A stretch of 64,000 nucleotides of DNA. It comes from Mycolicibacterium sp. 018/SC-01/001 (GTDB lineage Bacteria; Actinomycetota; Actinomycetes; Mycobacteriales; Mycobacteriaceae). Shown here in pieces: positions 18,195 through 28,900 of the stretch (its first letter is position 1; each line of letters starts with the position of its first letter). The translations under genes and the position numbers were made by a program. The notes below the pieces were generated by a model. That model saw nothing but the letters and a program-made list of their open reading frames with translations. It made no database searches and was not told where the DNA came from. Location: the NCBI RefSeq assembly GCF_007096635.1, contig NZ_VKAA01000011.1, positions 1 through 64,000 of the forward strand. The letters are read 5' to 3'.

Positions 18195-19597
18195 GAGGCG
18201 GCCAATGCGCGCAGCGGCGAGCGGGTGACGTCGAGCGGGATCACCCGACCGGCATCGTCCATCATGCCGACCGTACGCAACCACGCCTCGAACTCGGGCG
18301 CGGGCCGCAGCCCCATCGTGCGGCGGGTCACCAGCACGTCGTGAAACGACAGGCTCTGGTAGCCGAGCATCACGTCATCGGCGCCCGGCACGGTGATGAC
18401 GAACGCCACCCCGGCCGCGGCGAGCAGCGTGAGAAGCGTGTCCATGTCGTTCTGGTCGGCCTCGGCGTGGTTGGTGTAGCAGACGTCGACACCCATCGGC
18501 AGGCCGAGCAGCTTGCCGCAGAAGTGGTCCTCCAGCCCGGCGCGCACGATCTGCTTGCCGTCGTAGAGGTACTCCGGGCCGATGAAGCCGACCACGGTGT
18601 TGACCAGCAGCGGCTGCAGATCCCGCGCGATCGCGTACGCCCGCGCCTCCAGGGTCTGCTGATCGACGGGCCGGGCGCCGGTGCCCAGATGGGTGCCCGA
18701 GCTCAGCGCCGACCCCTGCCCGGTCTCCAGGTACATGACGTTGGTGCCGACGGTGCCGCGCCCGAGCGAGCGGGCCGCCTCGTTGCCTTCCCTCAGCACC
18801 GCGAGGTCCACCCCGAACGCCGAGTTGGCGCCTTCGGTGCCCGCGATCGACTGGAACACCAGGTCGACGGGGACGCCCTGCTCGATCAGGCCGATCGTCG
18901 TGGTCACATGCGACAGCACGCAGGACTGCACGGGGATGTCGTAGCGGGCGCGGATCGAGTCGAGCAGGTGCAGCAGGTCGGCGGTGGCGTGCGGCGAATC
19001 GGTGGCAGGGTTGATGCCGATGACCGCATCGCCGCAGCCCATCAGCAGCCCGTCCAGGACGGCGGCCGCGATGCCCCGCGGATCGTCGGTCGGGTGATTG
19101 GGCTGCAGCCGGGTGGCCAGCGTCCCGGGGGTGCCGACGGTGGTGCGGAACGCGGCGCTGACCTCGGTCGCCGCCGCGACGGCGATCAGATCCTGATTGC
19201 GCATGATCTTGCTGACCGCCGCCACCATCTCCGGCGTCAACCCCGGCGTGATCGCGGCGATCCGCGCCGCGCCGTCGTCACGCGCCGCCGCGTCGAGCAG
19301 CCAGTCCCGCAGCCCTCCTACCGTGAGATGAGAGATGGCCGAAAACGCCTGTCGCTCATGGCTGTCGATGATCAGCCGGGTGACCTCGTCGGTCTCGTAG
19401 GGCACGACGAGCTCGGTGAGGAAGGTGTCCAGCGAGAGGTCGGCCAATGCCCATGCCGCGGCGGCACGTTCGGCGTCGCTGTCGGCGGCGCAGCCGGCCA
19501 GCTGGTCCCCCGAGCGCAGCGGGGTGGCCTTGGCCATCAGGTCGACCAGCCCGTCGAAGGCGTAGGTGGTTCCCGCGATCTGCTGATGGAACTTCAC
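18191..19597 (-). CDS. eutB: Ethanolamine ammonia-lyase large subunit
   Basis: Catalytic TIM-barrel chain of ethanolamine ammonia-lyase, which binds substrate and, with EutC, adenosylcobalamin. 468 residues, normal length. Recognisable segments are IMRNQDLIAVAAATEVSAAFRTTVG, QPNHPTDDPRGIAAAVLDGLLMGCGDAVIGINPATDS, LETGQGSALSSGTHLG and GVDVCYTNHAEADQNDMD. The GTG at 19597 overlaps the permease stop by 4 bp; the open frame upstream of it lies inside the permease gene. The enzyme needs vitamin B12, and no EutA reactivase is found in the window. Confidence 0.96.
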   Translation of the reverse strand: MKFHQQIAGTTYAFDGLVDLMAKATPLRSGDQLAGCAADSDAERAAAAWALADLSLDTFLTELVVPYETDEVTRLIIDSHERQAFSAISHLTVGGLRDWLLDAAARDDGAARIAAITPGLTPEMVAAVSKIMRNQDLIAVAAATEVSAAFRTTVGTPGTLATRLQPNHPTDDPRGIAAAVLDGLLMGCGDAVIGINPATDSPHATADLLHLLDSIRARYDIPVQSCVLSHVTTTIGLIEQGVPVDLVFQSIAGTEGANSAFGVDLAVLREGNEAARSLGRGTVGTNVMYLETGQGSALSSGTHLGTGARPVDQQTLEARAYAIARDLQPLLVNTVVGFIGPEYLYDGKQIVRAGLEDHFCGKLLGLPMGVDVCYTNHAEADQNDMDTLLTLLAAAGVAFVITVPGADDVMLGYQSLSFHDVLVTRRTMGLRPAPEFEAWLRTVGMMDDAGRVIPLDVTRSPLRALAAS

Positions 19598-21018
19598 GTC
19601 AACCCCTTCTCGGCCTGGGCGAGCATCGCGAACTCCTCGTCGGGTGAGTTGCTGACCAGCCGGTGCCGGCTGACCAGCGCGAAATACACCAGGAACAGCG
19701 CGAACACACCCAGGCAGCACAGCGCGGCGATGGTGTCGACGAGGAACGTCGCGATGACCGCGAGCGAGGCGATCACCAGCGCGAATCCTGTGGTCGCCAC
19801 GCCGCCGGGGGTGCGGTACGGCCGCGGCATGGTCGGCTCGCGCCGGCGCAGCACGATGTGGCTGACCATCATCAGCACGTAGCTGACCGCGGCGCCGAAG
19901 ACGGCCATGTTCAGCAGCAGATCGCCCTTGCCCGTCAACGACAGCGCGAAGCCGATCAGGCCGGGCACGATCAGCGCCAGCGTCGGCGCCTTCCGCGAGT
20001 TCGTCACCGACAGAGCCGTCGGCAGGTAGCCGGCCCGCGACAGCGCGAACAGCTGGCGGGAGTAGGCGTAGATGATCGAGAAGAAGCTGGCGATCAGCCC
20101 GGCCAATCCGATGTAGTTGACGACGGTGGCCGCGGTGCTGCTGCCCAGCGCCTCGACGAGCGGGTTGCCGGACTCCGACATCGCGGCGGCGCCGCCGGCG
20201 CCGGTCGCCAGCACGAGCACCGACACGCACGTCACCAGCAGCACACCCATCGCCGCGATGATGCCGCGCGGCACGTTGCGCTCGGGATTCGCCGTCTCCT
20301 CCGCGGCCAGCGGCACGCCTTCGATCGCGAGGAAGAACCAGATCGCGAACGGGATGGCCGCCCAGATGCCGAGGTAGCCGTAGGGCAGCAGCGATGACGC
20401 ACCCGCGGCGTCGGTGGGGGCGATGTCGGTGAGGTTGGCGACCTCGAAGCTGCCGGCGGCGGCGACCGCGAACACCACCAGGCCGACCAGGGCGACCGCG
20501 GTGATCACGAACATCACCTTGAGCGCCTCACCGACGCCGGAGAGATGGATGCCGATGAAGATCGCGTAGGCGACCAGGTACACCCACCAGCCGTTCTGAA
20601 TGCCGAAGAGCCCCAGCGATTCGACGTAGGCGCCGATGAACGTCGCGATGGCGGCCGGGGCGATCGAGTACTCGATGAGGATGGCGGTGCCGGTGGCGAA
20701 GCCGCCCCAGGGCCCGAGTGCGCGCCGGGCGAAGGTGTAGCCGCCGCCCGCGGCGGGCAGCGCCGAGGACAGCTCGGCCATGCCGAGCACCAGGGCCAGG
20801 TACATCGCGGCGATGATGACCGCGGCGATCGCCAATCCGCCGAAGCCGCCGTGGCCGAGGCCGAAGTTCCAGCCGGAGTAGTCGCCGGAGACGACGTAGC
20901 TGACACCGAGGCCCGCCAGCAGCAGCCAGCCGGCGCTCCCCTGCTTCAGCTGGCGTCGCGCCAGATACTCGTCGGTTTCTCTGTGGTCGGCGACGGTCTG
21001 CCGCGGGTTGTCAGACAT
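19594..21018 (-). CDS. eat: Ethanolamine permease (APC superfamily)
   Basis: A 474-residue, about 12-helix inner-membrane amino-acid/amine permease. GSAGWLLLAGLGVSYVVSGDYSGWNFGLGHGGFGG resembles the ethanolamine-permease group, followed by LPAAGGGYTFARRALGPWGGFATG and FFLAIEGVPLAAEETANPERNVPRGI. Its coupling to eutB by a 4-bp overlap makes ethanolamine the likely substrate. ATG 21018 (MSDNPRQTVADHRETDEYL) is the start. A 6-bp inverted repeat with a 4-bp spacer lies 43 nt upstream and may be the operator of the operon. Confidence 0.92.
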   Translation of the reverse strand: MSDNPRQTVADHRETDEYLARRQLKQGSAGWLLLAGLGVSYVVSGDYSGWNFGLGHGGFGGLAIAAVIIAAMYLALVLGMAELSSALPAAGGGYTFARRALGPWGGFATGTAILIEYSIAPAAIATFIGAYVESLGLFGIQNGWWVYLVAYAIFIGIHLSGVGEALKVMFVITAVALVGLVVFAVAAAGSFEVANLTDIAPTDAAGASSLLPYGYLGIWAAIPFAIWFFLAIEGVPLAAEETANPERNVPRGIIAAMGVLLVTCVSVLVLATGAGGAAAMSESGNPLVEALGSSTAATVVNYIGLAGLIASFFSIIYAYSRQLFALSRAGYLPTALSVTNSRKAPTLALIVPGLIGFALSLTGKGDLLLNMAVFGAAVSYVLMMVSHIVLRRREPTMPRPYRTPGGVATTGFALVIASLAVIATFLVDTIAALCCLGVFALFLVYFALVSRHRLVSNSPDEEFAMLAQAEKGLT

Positions 21019-21060
21019 AGACGTCCATCCCTATCCGATCGATGTTTCGGGAGTTTTAAA

Positions 21061-21076
21061 GGTCGGTTATCCGACC
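21061..21076. promoter_or_regulatory. Inverted repeat GGTCGG-TTAT-CCGACC upstream of eat
   Basis: A perfect 6-bp inverted repeat with AT-rich flanks sits between the aldehyde dehydrogenase terminator and the eat start (21018, minus strand). The size and position suit a dimeric repressor or activator site for the ethanolamine operon. The regulator is not identified. Confidence 0.45.
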
Positions 21077-21091
21077 ATAAAAGTTGGCCGG

Positions 21092-21124
21092 AAAAACCCC
21101 GGCACGGATCGCTCCGCGCCGGGG
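21092..21124 (-). terminator. Intrinsic terminator of the aldehyde dehydrogenase gene
   Basis: On the minus strand a 12-bp GC-rich stem (one mismatch, 4-nt loop; arms 21113-21124 and 21097-21108) is followed directly by TTTTT (21092-21096). This is a textbook factor-independent terminator, uncommon in mycobacteria. It starts 26 nt after the stop codon. Confidence 0.9.
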
Positions 21125-21149
21125 TCCTCTGGCGGCAGGGGCGGCTCGA

Positions 21150-22673
<1,524 letters not shown>

Positions 22674-22735
22674 GGTGATACTCCTGCTCGTGTGGTGTGC
22701 GTCACTGAACCTGATCGCAACCTACGCGCATCACC

Positions 22736-22752
22736 GTTGCAGCACGGTTGCA
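22736..22752. promoter_or_regulatory. GTTGCA direct repeats upstream of the aldehyde dehydrogenase
   Basis: GTTGCA occurs at 22736-22741 and 22747-22752, an 11-bp period, and an inverted half GCAAC at 22717-22721. They lie in the 105-bp gap between the regulator and aldehyde dehydrogenase genes. They are candidate activator sites, unproven. Confidence 0.3.
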
Positions 22753-22778
22753 TCGGGCGGCGGCGGAACCCGCCGAGG

Positions 22779-24077
22779 TCAGCCGAGTTCGTAGTCGATG
22801 CCCGCGAGGTGGCCGTGGGCCTGGGCCCGAGCAACGGCGTTGACGCCGGAGCAGTCCCGCAGCGCCTGCCAGCCCTGGCGGTCATCCCGGCCCTCGGGCA
22901 GGTCGAGCCAGCGCCGCAGCAGATCGGCGCGGCCGCGGCGGCTCTCGGCCAGCACGGCCTCCCGCAGCGTCGTCGACAACGCGGTGCGCAGCCGCGCCAC
23001 CGCCGGCGACACCGACTGGCGCAGCAGCGGTCCGGAGTACCGGTCGAGCGCCGTCTCGACGTCACCGGCGTCCAGCGCGTCGAACACCTCGCCGATGTCG
23101 CTGGTGATGGGTGCGAGCAGGCGGTACGGCCGTGAGCCCAGATTCTCGGCCCCGATCACCTTGCGCAGCCGCGACATCTCCGCGCGCACGGTGACGACGT
23201 CGAGGTCCTTGTCGTCGAGCAGGACCGCCAGATGATCGGCCGACAGTCCTTCGGGATGCCTGCTCAGCAGCACCAGGATGTCCGCGTGCCGGCCCGTCAG
23301 GTAGGTCGCCTGCAGGTGGCCGTAGGCATCCGAGGTGACCCAGCGGGGCCGATCGCCGCCCAGGACCACGAGGTGCGGTTTGCGCGCGGCGGGCTCGGCG
23401 CCGACGCCGGAGAGCCGCAGCAGCGCGAGATGGTTCTCGACCGCGACCGCGGTGGCCCGCACCAGGGCCAGGGTCTGCGACGACGCGACCTGCGCGTCGC
23501 CGGTCAGGTCGATCGCGCCGAGCAGCGCGCCCGTGGTCGGATCGTGCACGGGCGCAGCCGTGCAACTCCACGGCTGCACGACGCGGGAGAAGTGCTCGGA
23601 GCCGTGGATCTGCAGTTCGCGGTCCAGCGCGAGCGCGGTGCCCGGGGCGTTGGTGCCGGCGCCGCGCTCACTCCAGTCCGCGCCGGGCACGAAGTTCATC
23701 GCTTCGGCGCGCCGGCACGCGGTCGGGTCACCCTCGACCCACAGCAGCGTCCCGTCAGCCGCGCTGACGGCGACCACGACCCCGGAGTCGACCGCATCGT
23801 TGACCAGGAGCCGACGGATCACCGGGAGCGCGGGCGCCAGCGGGTGCGTGTCGCGCAGCCGCGCGATCGCCGCGACGGCCTCGGCGGGCCGGGCGCCGTG
23901 GAAGTCCGGATCGACGCCCACGGCGCGGCTGCGCTCCCAACTCTGCGCGATGACCGGCCGGACGGACGATTTCAGCTCTCGGGCGTCGACCTCACCGGCG
24001 ATGAACAGCTCGTGGACCGTGCGCAGGGTCGACGCCGGTCGGGAGCCCGCCCGTCCATTCGTCTTCGCAGTTGCCAC
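22779..24077 (-). CDS. GAF-domain transcriptional regulator (AcoR-like N-terminal part)
   Basis: 432 residues. The N-terminal half resembles AcoR-type regulators: VRPVIAQSWERSRAVGVDPDF, then a GAF domain with ADWSERGAGTNAPGTALALDRELQIHGSEHFSRVVQPWSCTAAPVHDPTTGALLGAIDLTG. There is no sigma-54 AAA+ domain or GAFTGA motif. Instead the C-terminal half carries a winged-helix-like segment (HADILVLLSRHPEGLSADHLAVLLDDKDLDVVTVRAEMSRLRKVIG), split from the rest by a linker. It probably senses an alcohol, aldehyde or amine and controls the aldehyde dehydrogenase gene that follows after 105 bp. This target is inferred from position. Confidence 0.85.
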   Translation of the reverse strand: MATAKTNGRAGSRPASTLRTVHELFIAGEVDARELKSSVRPVIAQSWERSRAVGVDPDFHGARPAEAVAAIARLRDTHPLAPALPVIRRLLVNDAVDSGVVVAVSAADGTLLWVEGDPTACRRAEAMNFVPGADWSERGAGTNAPGTALALDRELQIHGSEHFSRVVQPWSCTAAPVHDPTTGALLGAIDLTGDAQVASSQTLALVRATAVAVENHLALLRLSGVGAEPAARKPHLVVLGGDRPRWVTSDAYGHLQATYLTGRHADILVLLSRHPEGLSADHLAVLLDDKDLDVVTVRAEMSRLRKVIGAENLGSRPYRLLAPITSDIGEVFDALDAGDVETALDRYSGPLLRQSVSPAVARLRTALSTTLREAVLAESRRGRADLLRRWLDLPEGRDDRQGWQALRDCSGVNAVARAQAHGHLAGIDYELG

Positions 24078-24146
24078 CGGGGCGATCCTTTGTGTCCGCC
24101 GTCACATCGACCACCACCCTATCCCACCGGACGCGGCCGGAAAGTA

Positions 24147-24191
24147 CTGTGCGACCCCCGGTCGGCTCCCCTCCTCGCGGGGGTCGCACAG
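24147..24191 (-). terminator. Perfect 14-bp stem hairpin after esxT
   Basis: CTGTGCGACCCCCG (24147-24160) and CGGGGGTCGCACAG (24178-24191) pair exactly around a 17-nt loop, 16 nt past the esxT stop. A short T run (ACTTTCC) follows on the minus strand. It probably ends the ESX-4 minus-strand operon and isolates it from the GAF regulator. Confidence 0.75.
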
Positions 24192-24207
24192 CGTTCGGCG
24201 GGGCGGG

Positions 24208-24504
24208 TCAGCCTCCCCAGGCGTGAGCGGCCCGGCGGTCCGTGGCGGCGACGTCGTCGGCGCCGTCGCGGACAGCGGTGCCGAGCCGGAACAGGATGTC
24301 GTTGAGCGCCGCCGCGGACTGCTCCCACCGCGCCTGCTCGATCCGGTATGCCTCGGCGGCGTCGCGGGTCCAGACCTGCTGCAGCGGTGCGATCTGGCTG
24401 CGCAGGTCGTCCAGCGCGGCGTTGAACCGTGCCGAGGTCGCGTGGATCTGCTGGCGGATCGTGTGCTCGATCGCGGCGAAGTCATAGGACAGGATCGGAT
24501 CCAT
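24208..24504 (-). CDS. esxT: EsxT, WXG100-family ESX-4 substrate
   Basis: A 98-residue helical-hairpin secreted protein, partner of EsxU. It starts MDPILSYDFAAIEHTIRQQIHATSARFNAALDDLRSQIAPLQQVW. The turn reads W-T-R rather than W-x-G, as I recall for M. tuberculosis EsxT too. The second helix ends DDVAATDRRAAHAWGG. ATG 24504 is the start although the frame is open much further upstream. It follows esxU by 14 nt, so the pair is co-transcribed. There is no signal peptide, as expected for export through ESX-4. Confidence 0.94.
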   Translation of the reverse strand: MDPILSYDFAAIEHTIRQQIHATSARFNAALDDLRSQIAPLQQVWTRDAAEAYRIEQARWEQSAAALNDILFRLGTAVRDGADDVAATDRRAAHAWGG

Positions 24505-24518
24505 CTCGGGGGCTCCCT

Positions 24519-24851
24519 CTAGAGGTGGGCGGTGGCAGACCCGATGGCCTGCGCGTGGCTGTCGGTGGCGTGGCGCAGGGTGCGCTCGTTGTCGCGAATC
24601 GTCTCGGCGATACGTTGCAACGCCGCATGCAATCGCAGCGATTCGGCGTTCCAGCGGTCGACCACCTCGCGGAACCGGGCGGCCGCGACACCGCCCCACA
24701 CCGAGGCGGGCACGCTGCTCATCTGGCCGATGAACGAGGCCAGCATGGCGCGGATCTCCTCGTTGCGGGCATCGGTGGTGTTCGCGACGGCGGCCATGAG
24801 GTCGAAGTCGGTGGCGAGTGCGCCTCCGCCGACTCCTGTCGGGATCGGCAT
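24519..24851 (-). CDS. esxU: EsxU, WXG100-family ESX-4 substrate
   Basis: A 110-residue helical-hairpin protein with a true W-x-G turn ([15 protein letters not shown]). The N-terminal residues [18 protein letters not shown] precede helix 1, and helix 2 runs through [28 protein letters not shown] 24851 has a near-perfect ribosome site, AAGGAGG, which decides the start. It is expected to form a heterodimer with EsxT and to be exported by EccC4-EccB4-EccD4. A SigM-like promoter lies 57 nt upstream of the start, so it can be expressed without eccC4. Confidence 0.94.
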   Translation of the reverse strand: MPIPTGVGGGALATDFDLMAAVANTTDARNEEIRAMLASFIGQMSSVPASVWGGVAAARFREVVDRWNAESLRLHAALQRIAETIRDNERTLRHATDSHAQAIGSATAHL

Positions 24852-24908
24852 CGCTGATCCTCCTTCGGTGTTGGTGTCGATTGGCTTCCCTTGTTGCTCT
24901 TGATCATT

Positions 24909-24935
24909 GGACGCGCCAGGCGGCGAATCGGTTCC
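24909..24935 (-). promoter_or_regulatory. SigM-like ECF promoter of esxU-esxT
   Basis: Minus strand: GGAAC (24931-24935), 17-nt spacer, CGTCC (24909-24913). It lies between the Rv3446c-like gene and esxU and would give a leader of about 50 nt containing the AAGGAGG ribosome site. Confidence 0.75.
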
Positions 24936-24952
24936 ATCCCCCCGCGGACGTC

Positions 24953-25993
24953 TCAATCGACGGCGTGGGCGCTGCGCACCGCGCGGGCACACGCCACCGC
25001 GATCGCCTCGGCACCATCGGGTGAACTCTGACATCCGACGGCGATCCGCACCTGCCCGTCGGCGACGATCGCCCACTGCGTCCGGCTGCCGTCGCGCACT
25101 TCGAGATAGGTCACCGCGGCACGGTCGCCGGCCGCACCGTCGGACCGGATGTCGACGAACACGCCGGCCGGCTCGAGTGTGATTGCCTGCCGCAAGGATT
25201 CGGCGATCTGAGCCAGGTCGGCGGGTCCGACGGACTGCGTCAGGTGCAGCGCCGGCAGGCCACCCGCAGCCGCGATCCGCACCCTGGCCGAGCCGGGTCC
25301 CGCGGTGACGCGCTCGATCGTCCAGTCCGCGGGCACCTCGATCGCGGCCCGACCCTCGGTGAGCAGCCGCCACTGCTGCGGCGCCCGGTCGCCCAGCGCC
25401 CACGGTGCCATCGCCGCCGCCACCACGGTTGCGGCCACCGCGCCGAGAGCCGGTCCGCGCAGACTGGACCTCGGTTCGGTCACGATCGCGCCGACGGCGG
25501 CGGCCACATCGTCGCGATGAGTGCGCCTGCCGACGAGGCGCGCCGGGGCGACGACACCGGGAGGCACGTCCACCAGCATCGGGCTCGGCAGCCCATCGCC
25601 GTCTCGGGGCAGCACGCGTAGGGGCCGCCCGGGTTGCGCGACCGCGAGCAGATCGCGCGACACCTCCGTGACCGCCGTGCCGAGCGCGCCGCTCAGCAGC
25701 TCGGCTCGGCGGAAGACGAGGACGTCATCGGCGACCGCATCCGCAGCATCGCTCACGGCAGCGACCCACCGGGCCGACCACCAGCTCGGCACCACCAGCG
25801 CCAGCGCTCGCGCGCGACCGCCTGCTGCAGCGGAAAGCACCTCGCGCAGAATGGAATCGACCTCGACGATGCGGTCGTCCACCACAGCGAGCCGATCCCC
25901 GACACCGGCGACGGCCGCCGCGGCCCGGTCCGCCGCCACTGCGCCCGGTCCGCGCACCGTCACCGGCCCGACCTCGACGACGACCGGCGTCAC
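24953..25993 (-). CDS. Type VII secretion-associated protein (Rv3446c-like)
   Basis: A 346-residue protein of the Rv3446c group, found next to eccC4 and esxU in ESX-4 loci. The N-terminal part is actin-like or regulatory in appearance ([44 protein letters not shown] interrupted by turns), and one hydrophobic helix near residues 192-210 ([19 protein letters not shown]) probably spans the membrane, leaving a C-terminal domain with two cysteines (VGCQSS, VACARA). GTG 25993 overlaps the eccC4 stop by 4 bp; a GTG five codons earlier is possible. The role in secretion is unknown. Confidence 0.85.
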   Translation of the reverse strand: MTPVVVEVGPVTVRGPGAVAADRAAAAVAGVGDRLAVVDDRIVEVDSILREVLSAAAGGRARALALVVPSWWSARWVAAVSDAADAVADDVLVFRRAELLSGALGTAVTEVSRDLLAVAQPGRPLRVLPRDGDGLPSPMLVDVPPGVVAPARLVGRRTHRDDVAAAVGAIVTEPRSSLRGPALGAVAATVVAAAMAPWALGDRAPQQWRLLTEGRAAIEVPADWTIERVTAGPGSARVRIAAAGGLPALHLTQSVGPADLAQIAESLRQAITLEPAGVFVDIRSDGAAGDRAAVTYLEVRDGSRTQWAIVADGQVRIAVGCQSSPDGAEAIAVACARAVRSAHAVD

Positions 25994-28900
25994 GGCGGAT
26001 CGAGCCACCCCACCTGGACCAGTTCGTCAGACCGTCCCCGTCGCGACAACACCCCGCGGCCCGGCGGCAGCGGCGCGGCGCGGGTGCTGCCCAGCGGTGC
26101 GCCCTCTTCGGGTGAGGCGCTCATCAGGAAACCGCTGCACCCCATCTCCCGTAGTCGGGTCAGCACCGGGTCGAACATCGCCCGGGCCGCTCCGCCGGAT
26201 CGCCGGGCGACGACGACGTGCAGGCCGAGATCTCGAGCATGCGGCAGGAAGTCGGCCAGCGGTGTGAGCGGATTACCGGTCGCACCGGCGACGAGGTCGT
26301 AGTCGTCGACGATGACATAGATCTCGGGTCCGGTCCACCAGGACCTTGTGCGTAACTGCCGTTGGGTGACGTGCTCGTCGGGCATCCGGGCGGTCAACCG
26401 GGCGAGCAGTGCGCGCAGCCGACCCTCGAGCGCGACGGGAGATGCGGAATACCCTGCGAGATGGGCTGTTTCGACGACGCCGAGCAACGTGCGCCGGTAG
26501 TCGACGATCTCCAGCGAGATCTCCTGTGGTGTGTGCGATCGCATCAGATCGCTGCACAGGGTGCGCAGCAGTGCGGTCTTGCCCGATTCGCTGTCACCCA
26601 GGATCAGCAGGTGCGGGTGGTCGGTGAAATCGAGTGCGACGGCGGTGAGATCGTGCTCGCCGAGGCCGACGAGTACCTGGCCGTGGTGTCGCGGCGCGGC
26701 GCTGATCGTGTCGTGGGCAACGGTGGTGGGCAACAGCTCGACCCGGGGCGCGCGCGGAGCCGTCGCGGTGGTCCGGATCGCCGCGGCACCCGGCAGTGCG
26801 ATCGCGATCTCGTGACCGTCGCGGGTCAGGCCGCGCCCCGCGGGGGCCGAGCCCAGCTCACGAGCCCTCCTCCGGTCCATCTCGGATTCCGCGGGTTCGC
26901 CGAGGCGCAGTTCGATGCGGGTGCCGATCTGATCTTTGAGCGCTGGACGCAGATCCGCCCACCGCGATGCTGTCAGCACCACGTGCACACCGTGGGACAG
27001 GCCCCGCGCCGCGAGCCCGGTGACCACACTCTCGAGGGCATCGAATTCCGAACGCAGAGTGGACCACCCGTCGATGACGAGGAACACGTCCGGATCCGTG
27101 TCACGCCGCGGGGTCTCTTCGCGGCTGCGAAGCACCGCCTCGAGGTGGGCGACCGTGCGCCGACAGAGGTCGGCCTCGTGCCGGGCGGCCACGCAGCCGA
27201 CGTGCGGGACGTCCCTCAGAGCGTTGAGCGCACCGCCACCGAAGTCCAGGCAATAGAACTGGGCCGTTGCGGCGTCGTGGCGAGCGGCCAACGCGGTGAC
27301 GAGTGTGCGCAACGCCGTGGACTTCCCCGACTGAGGTGCGCCGACGATCGCGGCATTGCCTGCGGCCCCTGACATGTCGACGATCAACGGCTCGTACCGC
27401 TGCTGTGCCGGGCGGTCGATCACGCCGATCGGGACGCGAAGCCTGCTCGGCGCGACCCCGTCGAGGAGGTCGGCGAGAATCGGCGAGCGGCGTAGCGGAG
27501 GCAGCCACACGCGATGCGCGCGGCCGCCGAGGCCGCGCAGCCGGGCGAGCATCGTCGCCAGCAAGGGCCGCGTATCGCTGGGTGGAGACGCGTCAGTGGT
27601 GCGGTGGAACTGTTCCACGGCGACCCCACCGGCATTCGCGGCCGGAGCCGGCACCGGGACCCGGCCGGAGACGAACGCGGTCTGGAAGCGGATCATCTGC
27701 CCGGTGGCGGTCTTGATGAACGCCGCGCCGGGCTGCGCGGGCAGATGGTGGGCGTCCGGCACTCCGAGGACTGCCCGGGAATCGGCCGTGGAGAACGTCT
27801 TCAGGCAGACCCGGTAGGCCAGGTGCGCATCCAGCCCACGCAATCGTCCTTCGTCGAGGCGCTGGCTGGCGAGCAGCAGGTGCACTCCGAGGGAGCGCCC
27901 GAGACGGCCGATGGCGACGAACAGATCGGCGAAATCCGGTTGCTGACTGAGCAGTTCGGAGAACTCGTCGATGACGACGAACAGGGACGGCAGCGGCGCC
28001 AATCCGGGGTCACGTGTGCGGGCCCGCCGGTAGGCGGCGAGGTCGGCGAGATTACCCGCCGCGCGCAGCACCTCCTGTCTACGGGTGATCTCACCGGAGA
28101 GCGCGTCCCGCATACGTGCGACCAACGGCGCCTCGTCGGCGAGGTTCGTGATCACGGCGGAGACGTGATTCACGACGTCGAGCCCGAGAAATGTTGCACC
28201 GCCTTTGAAGTCGACGAGCACCAGGTTCAGTTCCTCCGGCGGGTGCGCGGTGATCATGCCGAGGACGAGTGTGCGCAGGAACTCTGATTTTCCCGAGCCC
28301 GTCGCACCGATGCACAGCCCGTGCGGACCCATGCCACCGGCCGCGGCTTCCTTGATGTCGAGCTCGACCACCGACCCGTCCTCGGCGACCCCGATCGGCA
28401 CCCGCAGAGGCGACCGAGCGGGCTGCGACCACCGGGAGAGCGGCTCGAACGTGCCGGGATCCGCGATCCCCATCAGCGCCGGCCACCCGGTGGGTCGAGA
28501 CGGCCCGCCACGGGGCGAACTCCGCGACACCCGGCGGGCACACGTGACGGCCTCCGGCAGTGACAGCGTGTCGTACCGCGCGACGACCTCGGCGCCGTCG
28601 GCGGACACGACGACGGGTGACTCGGCGGCACGGATCTGCACGACGGTCACACCCGGCGCCGGGGGCGGGAGCGCACCCTCGGCGATGACCACCCGATGCC
28701 GCGCTCCGCCGCGCGACCGGATGTGCGGCACCCACTTGAGCCAGTCCCACGCGTCGCCACGCACCGCGTCGATCGAGACGCCGACCTGGCTCGGCGCATG
28801 CGCGACCACGAGCTGACACAGCAGCGCCCGCACCACCGCGCGGCAGTCGCCGGGCTCACCGGCGACCGTGATGACGCGCGTCCGGACCAGTGACACCAGA

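Noticed and set aside
24208..24504. EsxT as a degenerate, non-functional WXG100 gene because W-x-G reads W-T-R
   Set aside because: The same variation is normal for EsxT orthologues and the helices are intact.
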